Positions 1 through 5,992 of a DNA stretch of 7,841 bases are shown piece by piece. The notes under the pieces were generated by a model that had not been told where the DNA came from, ran no database searches, and saw only the letters and a program-made list of their open reading frames with translations. Within the stretch, counting starts at the first letter, position 1, and each line of letters begins with the position of its first letter. This DNA comes from Deltaproteobacteria bacterium (GTDB lineage: Bacteria > Desulfobacterota > Desulfobacteria > Desulfobacterales > ETH-SRB1): the NCBI GenBank assembly GCA_030627405.1, contig DAOUSD010000057.1, positions 1 to 7,841 on the forward strand, in the 5' to 3' direction. A program made the translations under genes and the position numbers.

Positions 1-69
1 ACTTTAGCTCACTTTAGGCACTTATGTCCGCACCGAAGGGGCGCTAAGTTCAGTTGAGCAATTTAGGTT
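1..69 (-). repeat. Dispersed element copy abutting the rhomboid stop codon
   Basis: This stretch lies just downstream of the minus-strand rhomboid gene. Bases 52-69, read on the minus strand, are identical over 18 nt to 5303-5320 on the plus strand, the sequence at the rpoN stop codon. The rest has an imperfect palindromic look: ACTTTAGC at 1-8 is nearly the inverse of GCTAAGTT at 43-50, around a GC-richer centre at about 29-44. I infer a copy of a dispersed intergenic element that may be cut by the window edge. A terminator role is possible, but no clear U-tract is visible. No gene is seen here. Confidence 0.5.
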
Positions 70-920
70 TAACCAAGTCCTGTCATGCGATAATAACCGG
101 CTGAGACAACTCCCCATACCAGCGCAATCACAGTCAGCGCAATGCAAGCGCCAGCCAGTATTTTATGAAAACCGGTTTCTGTCTTTCTCTCCTGAAATCC
201 CAGCAAAAAACCAAGGGCCGCGCCCGCTAAAATTCCTCCGCCATGACCCCAGTTATTAATGCCCGGAACAATAAAGCCAAATAGAAAAAGTCCCACAGCC
301 CATCCTCCAATTTGCTTATAAATGAGCTGGCCGTAAACTCCTCCCCTGGCTTTGCCATAATAGAGACTGGCGCCCATCAGACCGCATACAGCCGCGGAAG
401 CGCCGATAGTAAACCCAACACCCGCGAGGTACGAAAGAAAAAATCCGGCAATGCCGCCTACTGTAAATATAACAATCATGCGATAAGTGCCGTATTCCCT
501 GTTAACAAGAGGAGCCAACTGGTAAAAGGCAATCATATTAAACAGGATATGAACTATACCTCCATGAAGATAATTGGCGGAGATAAGGGTCCACCAGCGA
601 TGAAACCTGTCTATCGGAATCGTTCCTGTAGCTCCTAAAATCAAAAGGCTTTGATCGTTGGGCGCAAAAACAGTAAGCGGATTAAATGAAAGACCCGGCA
701 AACGCTGATTAAACATTAAGGATATCGCAAACATACCTGCATTAACAATTATGATTGCCTTGATGAGTTGATCCCCATCATGAAAGAGCCGGGCCACAAA
801 ATTATTGTGCCACCATGATGTCGGTCTAATCATGTGGCAGTAAGGGCACCGGAGTTCATCCGCGCTGATAAGTTTTCTGCAATTTGGGCAAAGCATCGCC
901 CTTGTTTTGTTATTTGTCAT
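69..920 (-). CDS. Rhomboid family intramembrane serine protease with N-terminal zinc ribbon
   Basis: Inner-membrane protease of the rhomboid family, 283 aa, predicted to cleave transmembrane segments of membrane proteins; its substrate cannot be read from sequence. A zinc ribbon comes first, with CPNC at 11-14 and CPYC at 25-28. Hydrophobic segments then run from about residue 52 to 275. The GlpG-type HxxxxHxxxN motif is present (H119, H124, N128). The catalytic serine is S175 in GASAA, followed by GLMGA, and the catalytic histidine is H226 in NWGHGGG. The residue after the serine is Ala, where Gly is usual (GASG). The ATG at 920 is chosen because the zinc ribbon starts directly after it; its ribosome site is weak. 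The gene is transcribed away from kdsC and its stop codon touches a dispersed repeat. Family assignment is firm; biological role is unknown. Confidence 0.93.
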   Translation of the reverse strand: MTNNKTRAMLCPNCRKLISADELRCPYCHMIRPTSWWHNNFVARLFHDGDQLIKAIIIVNAGMFAISLMFNQRLPGLSFNPLTVFAPNDQSLLILGATGTIPIDRFHRWWTLISANYLHGGIVHILFNMIAFYQLAPLVNREYGTYRMIVIFTVGGIAGFFLSYLAGVGFTIGASAAVCGLMGASLYYGKARGGVYGQLIYKQIGGWAVGLFLFGFIVPGINNWGHGGGILAGAALGFLLGFQERKTETGFHKILAGACIALTVIALVWGVVSAGYYRMTGLG

Positions 921-933
921 TATTAAACCATTG

Positions 934-954
934 TTTACGGTTCACGGTTCTGGG
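934..954. repeat. Short heptamer-periodic tract (TTCACGG type)
   Basis: Three consecutive 7-bp units can be read here: TTTACGG, TTCACGG and TTCTGGG. The same core, ACGGTTCAC or its variants, recurs in the repeat between lptA and lptB at 3043-3137. It lies 14 bp upstream of the rhomboid start codon, so it may be in that gene's untranslated leader. No function is known from sequence. Confidence 0.5.
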
Positions 955-967
955 CATAAAGGTTGTT

Positions 968-1089
968 TTAAAAGATGAACGTCCAACATCGAACATTGAA
1001 CATCGAATGATGAAATCGCTTCGCTCCGCCAGTTTATAAATTGGTATAATACCTTATTCGACGTTCGATGTTGGACGTTCATCTTTTAA
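968..1089. repeat. Large inverted repeat built of heptamers (kdsC-rhomboid spacer)
   Basis: The arms 968-994 and 1063-1089 are perfect inverse complements over 27 bp, with a 68-bp centre. Both sides are 7-bp periodic. The left shows six units from 977 to 1018 beginning GAACGTC and CAACATC; the right shows four from 1057 to 1084 beginning TTCGACG and TTCGATG. A further GTTCGATGTTC lies just outside the right arm at 1093-1103. The whole resembles a miniature palindromic intergenic element. It sits in the divergent spacer between the rhomboid gene and kdsC, and its centre holds a candidate -10 site. No transposase or coding region is present. Confidence 0.75.
1042..1050 (+). promoter_or_regulatory. 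Candidate extended -10 promoter for the kdsC operon
   Basis: TGGTATAAT is a perfect extended -10 (TGn followed by TATAAT) on the plus strand, about 110 bp upstream of the kdsC start. No recognisable -35 (TTGACA-like) lies 17-18 bp upstream, as is common for extended -10 promoters. kdsC is the first gene of the plus-strand run and has only this spacer upstream, so a promoter is expected here. The site lies inside the centre of the inverted repeat, so the repeat itself may carry the promoter. This rests on the motif match only. Confidence 0.35.
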
Positions 1090-1159
1090 TATGTTCGATG
1101 TTCATAGCCTTTTAGCTTGTGCTACGGGTGATAGGTGATTTATACAGGGCAAATTATTT

Positions 1160-1705
1160 ATGAGCTGTACTGATTCAGAGATAGAAAATAAACTGAAAAA
1201 GATTAAACTTCTGTTGCTTGATGTTGACGGTGTGCTCACTGATGGAAGTATAATCTACAATGACAACTCTGAAGAAACAAAAGTCTTTAATGTCAAGGAC
1301 GGCCTTGGCATAAGGCTTTTAATGGAAGCAGGTCTTACTGTGTGCATAGTAACCGGCAGGAGCTCAAAAGCCCTTTATCACCGTTGTAAAAATCTTGGTA
1401 TCACAATGTTGTTTGATGGGGTCGGAGATAAGGCTGCTGAGCTGGATATTATCTCTGAACAAACAGGCGTTTCTCCTGAAGAAATAGCATTTATCGGTGA
1501 TGATTTGCCCGATCTGCCGCTTATGAGAATTGTTGAACTTTCTATAGCGGTAGCTGATTCTCATGAGACGGTTTTAGAAAAAGCATGCATGGTAACTTCT
1601 GCAAAGGGCGGAGCTGGTGCTGTCAGAGAAGTCTGCGAAGCAATTCTTAAAGCTCAAGGACTTTGGGATAAAATTCCATTAGTAGCTGAATGGCTGAACA
1701 CCTGA
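1160..1705 (+). CDS. kdsC: 3-deoxy-D-manno-octulosonate 8-phosphate phosphatase (KdsC)
   Basis: Cytoplasmic C0-type HAD phosphatase that hydrolyses Kdo-8-phosphate to Kdo and phosphate, the step before CMP-Kdo formation for the LPS inner core. All four HAD motifs are present: DVDGVLTDG at 21-29 with nucleophile D21 and D23; T65 in IVTGR; K91 in DKAAEL; and GDDLPD at 113-118 with D114 and D115. The C-terminal GGAGAVRE loop at 150-157 is typical of KdsC. Length, 181 aa, is normal for the family, which forms tetramers. The ATG at 1160 has a weak ribosome site (AGGG about 10 nt upstream). It leads the lptC-lptA-lptB-rpoN-hpf run; kdsA, a frequent upstream neighbour, is absent. Assignment is secure. 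Confidence 0.96.
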   Translation: MSCTDSEIENKLKKIKLLLLDVDGVLTDGSIIYNDNSEETKVFNVKDGLGIRLLMEAGLTVCIVTGRSSKALYHRCKNLGITMLFDGVGDKAAELDIISEQTGVSPEEIAFIGDDLPDLPLMRIVELSIAVADSHETVLEKACMVTSAKGGAGAVREVCEAILKAQGLWDKIPLVAEWLNT

Positions 1706-1753
1706 ATTTTGCATGCGCCGAGTTTACCGAATCTACTGATCAAATAATTCTTT

Positions 1754-2338
1754 ATGTTTTTTTTGAAAAACCAAAATTCCAGAAAATTAAAGCTCTTTTT
1801 AATTTCAATTATTATTATTTTATTAGGGATTATAATTGCGGTTTTTTCGAGGTATCGCAATATCTTAGATGAAACTGCCGGACTTGAATCCGCGATACGG
1901 AGCGGGGCAAAAATGTCCTTAGGCAAGGTTCATCATACTGCAACGCGTAATGGAGTAATTGAATGGAACCTGGATGCAAACTCAGCCAGGTTGCTTGATG
2001 GAAAAAAGCAGTTGATATTAGATGATCTTTCTGTAGTTTTTTATATGAAAGACGGGGAAAAAGCTTACCTTGCAGCGGAAAAGGGATTTTTACATACAGA
2101 TTCAAATGACATTGAAGTTGCCGGCAATGTTGTGGTAAAAAATAAAAATTATGTGCTTAAAACGGAAAAATTAAATTACGAGCATACCCCTCGTATACTT
2201 TTTTCAAATGTTTCTGTGGAAATAAGCAGTGATTCGGAAAAATTAACGGCAGATTCAATTTCTTTTGATTTAAATACAAAAAAAATCATGCTTGAGGGAA
2301 ATGTAAAGGGGACTTTCAGTGAAAATATTAAGCTGTAA
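1754..2338 (+). CDS. lptC: LPS export protein LptC, inner-membrane anchored
   Basis: LptC is the single-span component of the LPS transporter. It takes LPS from LptB2FG and passes it to LptA on the periplasmic face. The protein is 194 aa, close to the 191 aa of E. coli LptC. It has a short basic cytoplasmic N-terminus, one membrane segment at about 13-31, and then a beta-rich periplasmic domain. Family features include the stretch at 57-100 (VIEWNLDANSA, then KKQLILDDLSVVFY) and the closing ADSISFDLNTKKIMLEGNV at 166-184. An in-frame TAA at 1745-1747 lies just before the ATG at 1754, so the start cannot be earlier; no good Shine-Dalgarno is visible. It lies 48 bp after kdsC and overlaps lptA by 20 bp. 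Sequence similarity in this family is low, but context confirms it. Confidence 0.92.
   Translation: MFFLKNQNSRKLKLFLISIIIILLGIIIAVFSRYRNILDETAGLESAIRSGAKMSLGKVHHTATRNGVIEWNLDANSARLLDGKKQLILDDLSVVFYMKDGEKAYLAAEKGFLHTDSNDIEVAGNVVVKNKNYVLKTEKLNYEHTPRILFSNVSVEISSDSEKLTADSISFDLNTKKIMLEGNVKGTFSENIKL
2305..2311 (+). promoter_or_regulatory. Ribosome binding site for the lptA GTG start
   Basis: AAAGGGG lies 7 nt before the GTG at 2319, inside the end of lptC. It is the best ribosome site near the 5' end of lptA and supports initiation at 2319, upstream of the palindrome inserted in the gene, rather than at a start after it. Confidence 0.55.
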
Positions 2339-3038
2339 AAATTCTTATTATCAAATTTTGTCCTCTTTTCTCAATAAATTGGGGCAAATGCTTCGGCGCG
2401 CCAATTTTGTCTGGATTCACGCCTTTGCGGGAATGACAGACAATAAGACCCGATTGTCATTCCCGCGAAGGCGGGAATCCAGAAGTCAATACCCCGAGTT
2501 ATTGAGATGTTACAGTTTGTTTGTTCTGACTGCGACATTTGTAATTATAGCTGGTTTTATGGTAAGCTCTGTTTTTGCCGAAGGAGAAGATTTAAAAGAA
2601 AATAAAAAGATTTATATTACAGCGGACAGGCTGATAGCAGATAGCGAGGCAAAATGCGCTGAATTTATCGGCAATGTCAGAGCTGTTCAGGAGGATACGG
2701 TTATTACTGCCGACAGGCTTAAGATTTTTTATAAAAAAGTTGAAGATAACAATAAAAGCTTGACTTCGGATGAAGGGTCGATAGAAAAAATTATTTCGAG
2801 CGGCAATGTAAAAATAAATTTTGATGACAAAGTTGCCGTTGCGGAACATGCAGTATATACAAGTGAAACACGTGTTCTCGTCTTAACCGGTCCGAATTCA
2901 AAGGTCACAAGCGGAACTAATTTTGTTTCCGGTGAGAAAATAACTCTTTACAGAGCTGAAGACCGTATGACTGTTGAAAGCGGCAATAAAAAGCGTGTTG
3001 AAGCTGTTTTTTATTCCAAAGAAAAGGGAATAGAATGA
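2319..3038 (+). CDS. lptA: Periplasmic LPS transport protein LptA, with repeat-encoded N-terminal extension
   Basis: LptA (OstA-like) forms the periplasmic bridge that carries LPS from LptC to LptD. The predicted 239 aa exceed the 185 aa of E. coli LptA, but the mature part fits: a signal peptide hydrophobic core at about 66-86 ends in VFA, cleavage is likely after A87, and about 152 residues follow with the repeating OstA pattern (ITADRLIADSEAKCAEFIGNV at 100-120, then VITADRLKIFY and ISSGNV). The excess precedes the signal peptide. Residues 31-55 are encoded by a palindromic DNA repeat at 2410-2483 and include HAFAGMTD and SFPRRRES. Two starts are plausible. GTG at 2319 has a good ribosome site and overlaps lptC, but leaves some 65 residues ahead of the signal core. 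TTG at 2502 would give a normal signal peptide but has only a weak site. Function is secure; start is not. Confidence 0.88.
   Translation: MKILSCKNSYYQILSSFLNKLGQMLRRANFVWIHAFAGMTDNKTRLSFPRRRESRSQYPELLRCYSLFVLTATFVIIAGFMVSSVFAEGEDLKENKKIYITADRLIADSEAKCAEFIGNVRAVQEDTVITADRLKIFYKKVEDNNKSLTSDEGSIEKIISSGNVKINFDDKVAVAEHAVYTSETRVLVLTGPNSKVTSGTNFVSGEKITLYRAEDRMTVESGNKKRVEAVFYSKEKGIE
2410..2483. repeat. REP-like palindromic repeat inserted in lptA
   Basis: The arms 2410-2438 and 2455-2483 pair at 27 of 29 positions around a 16-nt loop, giving a long GC-rich hairpin in an AT-rich gene. The right arm carries GTCATTCCCGCGAAGG continuing to GCGGGAATCCAG. This is a widespread bacterial intergenic palindrome and resembles the dRS3 repeat of Neisseria (ATTCCC-N8-GGGAAT). 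In translation it gives the familiar WIHAFAGMTD and SFPRRRES strings. Here it lies within an open reading frame and keeps that frame open. Known copies of this kind are mostly intergenic. Confidence 0.9.
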
Positions 3039-3039
3039 C

Positions 3040-3144
3040 TAACAGTTCACAGTTCACGGTTGACAAAGATAAAAAAAGTGCTGATTATAGCGGATTTGCG
3101 GGAAGTTCTGTGAACCGTAAACCGACAACTGTAAACGGCTGTTA
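3040..3144. repeat. Heptamer-periodic inverted repeat between lptA and lptB
   Basis: This fills the 108-bp lptA-lptB gap. Its ends, TAACAG at 3040-3045 and CTGTTA at 3139-3144, are exact inverses. The inner stretch 3052-3061 pairs with 3113-3122 at 9 of 10 positions. Both sides are 7-bp periodic: CAGTTCA occurs twice at 3043-3056, then CGGTTGA, and on the right four AAC-containing heptads run from 3110 to 3137 (GTGAACC, GTAAACC and two more). It ends 2 bp before the lptB ATG, so it supplies the untranslated leader of lptB, where no Shine-Dalgarno is evident. Confidence 0.7.
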
Positions 3145-3146
3145 AT

Positions 3147-3869
3147 ATGTCAATTTTGGCTTTAAAAAATCTGGTCAAAATATATAATGGAAAAAGAGTT
3201 GTAAATTCAGTCAGCCTCAGCGTAGAAAGCGGTGGGGTTGTTGGTCTTCTCGGTCCAAATGGTGCTGGAAAAACAACTACTTTTTACATGACTATCGGTA
3301 TGATAAAATCTGATAAAGGCCAGGTTTTGCTTGACGATGAGGATATTACAAATTATCCCATGTATTTGAGGGCGCGTAAAGGCGTGGGTTATTTACCTCA
3401 GGAAGCTTCGATATTCAGAAAGCTTACAACAAGACAGAATATCATGGTTGTTCTTGAAATTCTTCCTATCTCAAGATCAGAGCGGGAGGAACGTGCAAAC
3501 ATGTTTCTGGAAGAGTTGGGCATAAAAAATCTTGCAGACCAAAAGGCCGGCCTTCTTTCAGGAGGAGAGAGGCGACGATTGGAAATTTCGCGGGCACTTG
3601 CAACGAATCCTTTATTTATACTTCTTGATGAACCTTTTGCGGGTATCGATCCCTTGGCGGTAATTGATATTAAAAATATCATAAAACACCTTAAAAATCG
3701 TGGTATTGGAATACTTATTTCAGATCATAATGTAAGGGAAACGCTTGAAGTATGTAACAAAGCATATATATTAAGTGATGGAAAGGTGGTTGAGGCAGGA
3801 TCACCGGAAAAAATAGCTACAAGCGAAACTGCCCGTCGCATATATCTTGGAGACGAATTCAGGTTATAA
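3147..3869 (+). CDS. lptB: LPS export ABC transporter ATP-binding protein LptB
   Basis: Cytoplasmic ATPase of LptB2FG, which extracts LPS from the inner membrane and drives it along LptC and LptA. At 240 aa it is the usual length (E. coli LptB, 241 aa). All ABC elements are visible: Walker A GPNGAGKTT at 36-44, Q-loop Q85 in YLPQEASIF, signature LSGGE at 137-141, Walker B FILLDEP at 157-163 with catalytic E162, D-loop AGID, and H-loop H194 in SDHNVRE. The stretch GYLPQEASIFRKL and the C-terminal YLGDEFRL are characteristic of LptB within the wider branched-chain amino acid ABC family. It ends 1 bp before the rpoN start, which implies translational coupling. lptF and lptG are not in the window and are presumably elsewhere. 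Assignment is secure. Confidence 0.97.
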   Translation: MSILALKNLVKIYNGKRVVNSVSLSVESGGVVGLLGPNGAGKTTTFYMTIGMIKSDKGQVLLDDEDITNYPMYLRARKGVGYLPQEASIFRKLTTRQNIMVVLEILPISRSEREERANMFLEELGIKNLADQKAGLLSGGERRRLEISRALATNPLFILLDEPFAGIDPLAVIDIKNIIKHLKNRGIGILISDHNVRETLEVCNKAYILSDGKVVEAGSPEKIATSETARRIYLGDEFRL

Positions 3870-3870
3870 A

Positions 3871-5304
3871 ATGGCACTTGAATTACGACAACAGCTAAAA
3901 TTAACACAGCAACTGATAATGACCCCGCAGCTCCAGATGTCAATTAAGCTTTTGCAGCTTTCCAGGCTGGAGCTTGTGGAAGCAATTCGTCAGGAACTTG
4001 AGGAAAATCCTGCACTTGAGGAGGTACAGGATTTTGCCGATGAGGAATCGCGGGCAGATCAATCCGAGGCCGCACCTGATGATACGCCTGCAATACAAGA
4101 AGTCGAAATAGAAGAAAAAATTAAGGAAGCTGTTGACTGGGACAATTATATTGATGAATACAATTCGACCGGAAGAATTAGTTTTGAGGCTGAGAAAAAA
4201 AATATAGTAAATTTCGAGTCATTTGTAGCCCGTAAAGAATCTTTGAATGAACATCTTTTCTGGCAACTGCTTATGACCGTTTCAACAAAAGAGGAAGAAA
4301 AGATTGGAAGCCTGATAATAGGAAACCTCAACAATGATGGTTATCTTGACATTTCTATTGAAGAACTTATCAACACGAGCCGTTCTTCATCCGATAAAGT
4401 TAATCAGGTATTATCACTAATAAAGACATTTGATCCAATAGGTGTCGGCTCAAGCGATCTAAAAGAATGTCTGCTGATACAGGCAAAGCATTTTAAACTG
4501 AATAATACCATAGTTACGGATATTATAGAGAACCATATCAATCATCTTGAAAACAAGAATTACAAAGCCATTGCCACGGCTTTAAGAGTTAATATCCAGG
4601 AAGTTATTTCTGCCGTAAGTATTATAAAAGAATTTGAGCCGAAGCCGGGACGGACTTTCAGCGTTGAAGAGCCTCAATATATTAACCCCGATATTTTTGT
4701 TTATAAACTCGACGATGATTTTTTGATATTACTGAATGACGATGGCGTCCCAAGACTTCATGTAAGTTCATTTTATAAGCAGTTTATAAGTCGTGGCGGG
4801 AAACTTTCCGATAAAGCAAAAGAATACCTGCGAGATAAGATACGTTCAGCATCCTGGTTGATAAAGAGTATTCAGCAACGTCAGAAAACCATCTATAGAG
4901 TGATGGAAAGCATATTGAAGTTTCAGCGGGAATTTTTTGAAAAGGGGATAGCGTATTTAAAGCCTATGGTGTTAAGAAATATTGCAGAGGACATAGATAT
5001 GCATGAATCGACAATCAGCAGAGTTACAACAAATAAGTATGCCTATACCCCGCAGGGTCTTTTTGAATTGAAATATTTTTTTAATAGTTCTATTAATCGT
5101 ATCAATGGCGATGCAATAGCTTCTACCTGCGTCCAGGAAAAAATTAGACAGATTATTTTAAACGAGGATGCAAGCAAACCGTATAGTGATGATAAAATTA
5201 CAAAACTTTTAAAAGAATCAAACATAAATATTGCGAGGAGAACAGTAACTAAGTATCGGGAAATGATGCAACTTTTGTCATCCAACAAACGCAAACAATT
5301 TTAA
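3871..5304 (+). CDS. rpoN: RNA polymerase sigma-54 factor RpoN
   Basis: Sigma-54 directs RNA polymerase to -24/-12 promoters and needs AAA+ enhancer-binding proteins to open them. Numbered from the ATG at 3871 (477 aa, normal length), region I is glutamine- and leucine-rich and contains TPQLQMSIKLLQLS at about 18-31. An acidic region II follows at about 47-97, then the core-binding domain at about 110-300. The DNA-binding part has a helix-turn-helix around 368-390 (IAEDIDMHESTISRVTTNKY). The RpoN box that reads the -24 element is at 455-464, ARRTVTKYRE, one residue from the common ARRTVAKYRE. An in-frame TTG at 3847 would overlap lptB, but the ATG gives the standard N-terminus. lptB-rpoN-hpf order is common in proteobacteria. 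Its stop codon lies inside a dispersed repeat. Confidence 0.97.
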   Translation: MALELRQQLKLTQQLIMTPQLQMSIKLLQLSRLELVEAIRQELEENPALEEVQDFADEESRADQSEAAPDDTPAIQEVEIEEKIKEAVDWDNYIDEYNSTGRISFEAEKKNIVNFESFVARKESLNEHLFWQLLMTVSTKEEEKIGSLIIGNLNNDGYLDISIEELINTSRSSSDKVNQVLSLIKTFDPIGVGSSDLKECLLIQAKHFKLNNTIVTDIIENHINHLENKNYKAIATALRVNIQEVISAVSIIKEFEPKPGRTFSVEEPQYINPDIFVYKLDDDFLILLNDDGVPRLHVSSFYKQFISRGGKLSDKAKEYLRDKIRSASWLIKSIQQRQKTIYRVMESILKFQREFFEKGIAYLKPMVLRNIAEDIDMHESTISRVTTNKYAYTPQGLFELKYFFNSSINRINGDAIASTCVQEKIRQIILNEDASKPYSDDKITKLLKESNINIARRTVTKYREMMQLLSSNKRKQF

Positions 5305-5328
5305 CCTAAATTGCTCAACTTAGGTTTA
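5301..5328 (+). repeat. Short hairpin element at the rpoN stop codon, second copy of the 18-nt repeat
   Basis: The stem AACCTAA at 5303-5309 pairs with TTAGGTT at 5320-5326 around a 10-nt loop. The rpoN TAA (5302-5304) overlaps its left edge and the hpf ribosome site begins 2 nt after the stem. Bases 5303-5320 are identical to the minus-strand sequence 69-52 at the rhomboid stop codon. In an mRNA the hairpin could influence rpoN 3'-end stability or ribosome access to hpf; that is inference. It lacks the T-tract of an intrinsic terminator. Confidence 0.6.
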
Positions 5329-5334
5329 AGGAGG
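5328..5334 (+). promoter_or_regulatory. Strong ribosome binding site of hpf
   Basis: AAGGAGG, a near-perfect anti-Shine-Dalgarno match, lies 9 nt before the ATG at 5344. It decides the start of hpf and rules out upstream in-frame starts such as TTG at 5311. It is by far the strongest ribosome site in the plus-strand operon, which fits high expression of a ribosome-associated factor. Confidence 0.85.
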
Positions 5335-5343
5335 TTTTTTAGC

Positions 5344-5877
5344 ATGCAGACATCCGTAACTTTTAAAAATCTTGATTCCTCTGAAAATTTAAAAACATAT
5401 GTTCAAGACAAGCTTAATCGCTTTGATAAATTTCTTTATAATCCAGCAGAAGCTAAGGTTGTTCTTTCGGTTGAAAAGTTTCGCCATATAGCTGAAATTA
5501 ATATTATCGGTGACAGGCTTAATATAAATGGTAAAGAAGAAACGGTTGATATGTATTCAGCCATTGATATGGTTTTAGACAAGCTTGAGAAACAGATTAA
5601 GAAAAACAAGCAGAAAAGCAGAGAACGAAGAAGTGGAACGAAAGCCAGGGGAAAAGGCATTATTGCTGAAGATACCGTCCATACGGATTTCGAAACTACA
5701 AGAGAAATAAAGGTCAAGCACATAGAATATAAGCCGATGGATGTTGAGGAAGCGGTTATGCAAATGGATCTTTTGAATAGTAATTTCCTTGTGTTCACAA
5801 ATTCAAGATCAGAAAAAGTTAATGTCTTATATCAACGCAGGGACGGCCACTACGGTTTAATAGAGCCCACCAGCTAA
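5344..5877 (+). CDS. hpf: Ribosome hibernation promoting factor, long form
   Basis: Ribosome-associated factor that binds the 30S decoding region during stasis and pairs two ribosomes into inactive 100S dimers. The protein is 177 aa, so it is the long form: an S30AE domain at about 1-95, a charged linker (about 86-123, rich in Lys and Arg at first), and a C-terminal dimerisation domain at about 124-175. That domain has the family signature KPMDVEEAVMQMDLLNSNFL at 130-149, FTNSRSEKVNVLYQRRDGHYGLIEP at its end in slightly varied form. Long-form HPF typically dimerises ribosomes without the separate RMF used by enterobacteria. The gene lies 39 bp after rpoN, as in many proteobacteria, but ptsN and rapZ/hprK, often next, are absent here. 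Assignment is secure. Confidence 0.95.
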   Translation: MQTSVTFKNLDSSENLKTYVQDKLNRFDKFLYNPAEAKVVLSVEKFRHIAEINIIGDRLNINGKEETVDMYSAIDMVLDKLEKQIKKNKQKSRERRSGTKARGKGIIAEDTVHTDFETTREIKVKHIEYKPMDVEEAVMQMDLLNSNFLVFTNSRSEKVNVLYQRRDGHYGLIEPTS

Positions 5878-5898
5878 CCAGAGGCCAGTGGTCAGTAT
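5878..5898. repeat. Heptamer tract directly after the hpf stop codon
   Basis: Three 7-bp units, CCAGAGG, CCAGTGG and TCAGTAT, start at the base after the hpf stop. The sequence is unrelated to the other tracts but has the same period. With only three units, chance cannot be excluded. Confidence 0.4.
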
Positions 5899-5989
5899 AA
5901 TTCACGGCCGTTGGTAAAAATCCCTTTTATAAAGCCGGCCTGTACACACACTTGGCACCGGGAGTTCTTGTAATTGCCCCAAAACATTA
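5899..5989. other. Intergenic stretch without recognisable features
   Basis: About 90 bp after the hpf tract, in the gene-free space 5878-6304. A weak 5-bp GGCCG/CGGCC pair (5906-5910 with 5936-5940) around a 25-nt loop is the only structure seen. TTGGCACC at 5952-5959 looks like half of a sigma-54 site but has no correctly spaced -12 element. Nothing else is supported here. Confidence 0.4.
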
Positions 5990-5992
5990 AAT

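Noticed and set aside
312..638. Open frame of 108 codons on the plus strand
   Set aside because: It is antisense to the rhomboid gene, has no family features or ribosome site, and is explained as a shadow frame.
1690..1872. Small open frame of 60 codons bridging kdsC and lptC
   Set aside because: It overlaps both genes in another frame and has no ribosome site or recognisable features.
3847..3870. Earlier TTG start for rpoN, adding 8 residues and overlapping lptB
   Set aside because: The ATG at 3871 gives the standard RpoN N-terminus and sits 1 bp after the lptB stop, as expected for coupled genes.
5952..5971. Possible sigma-54 promoter, TTGGCAC
   Set aside because: The -24-like half is good, but the position of the -12 GC holds GTTC instead of TTGC; no properly spaced partner exists.
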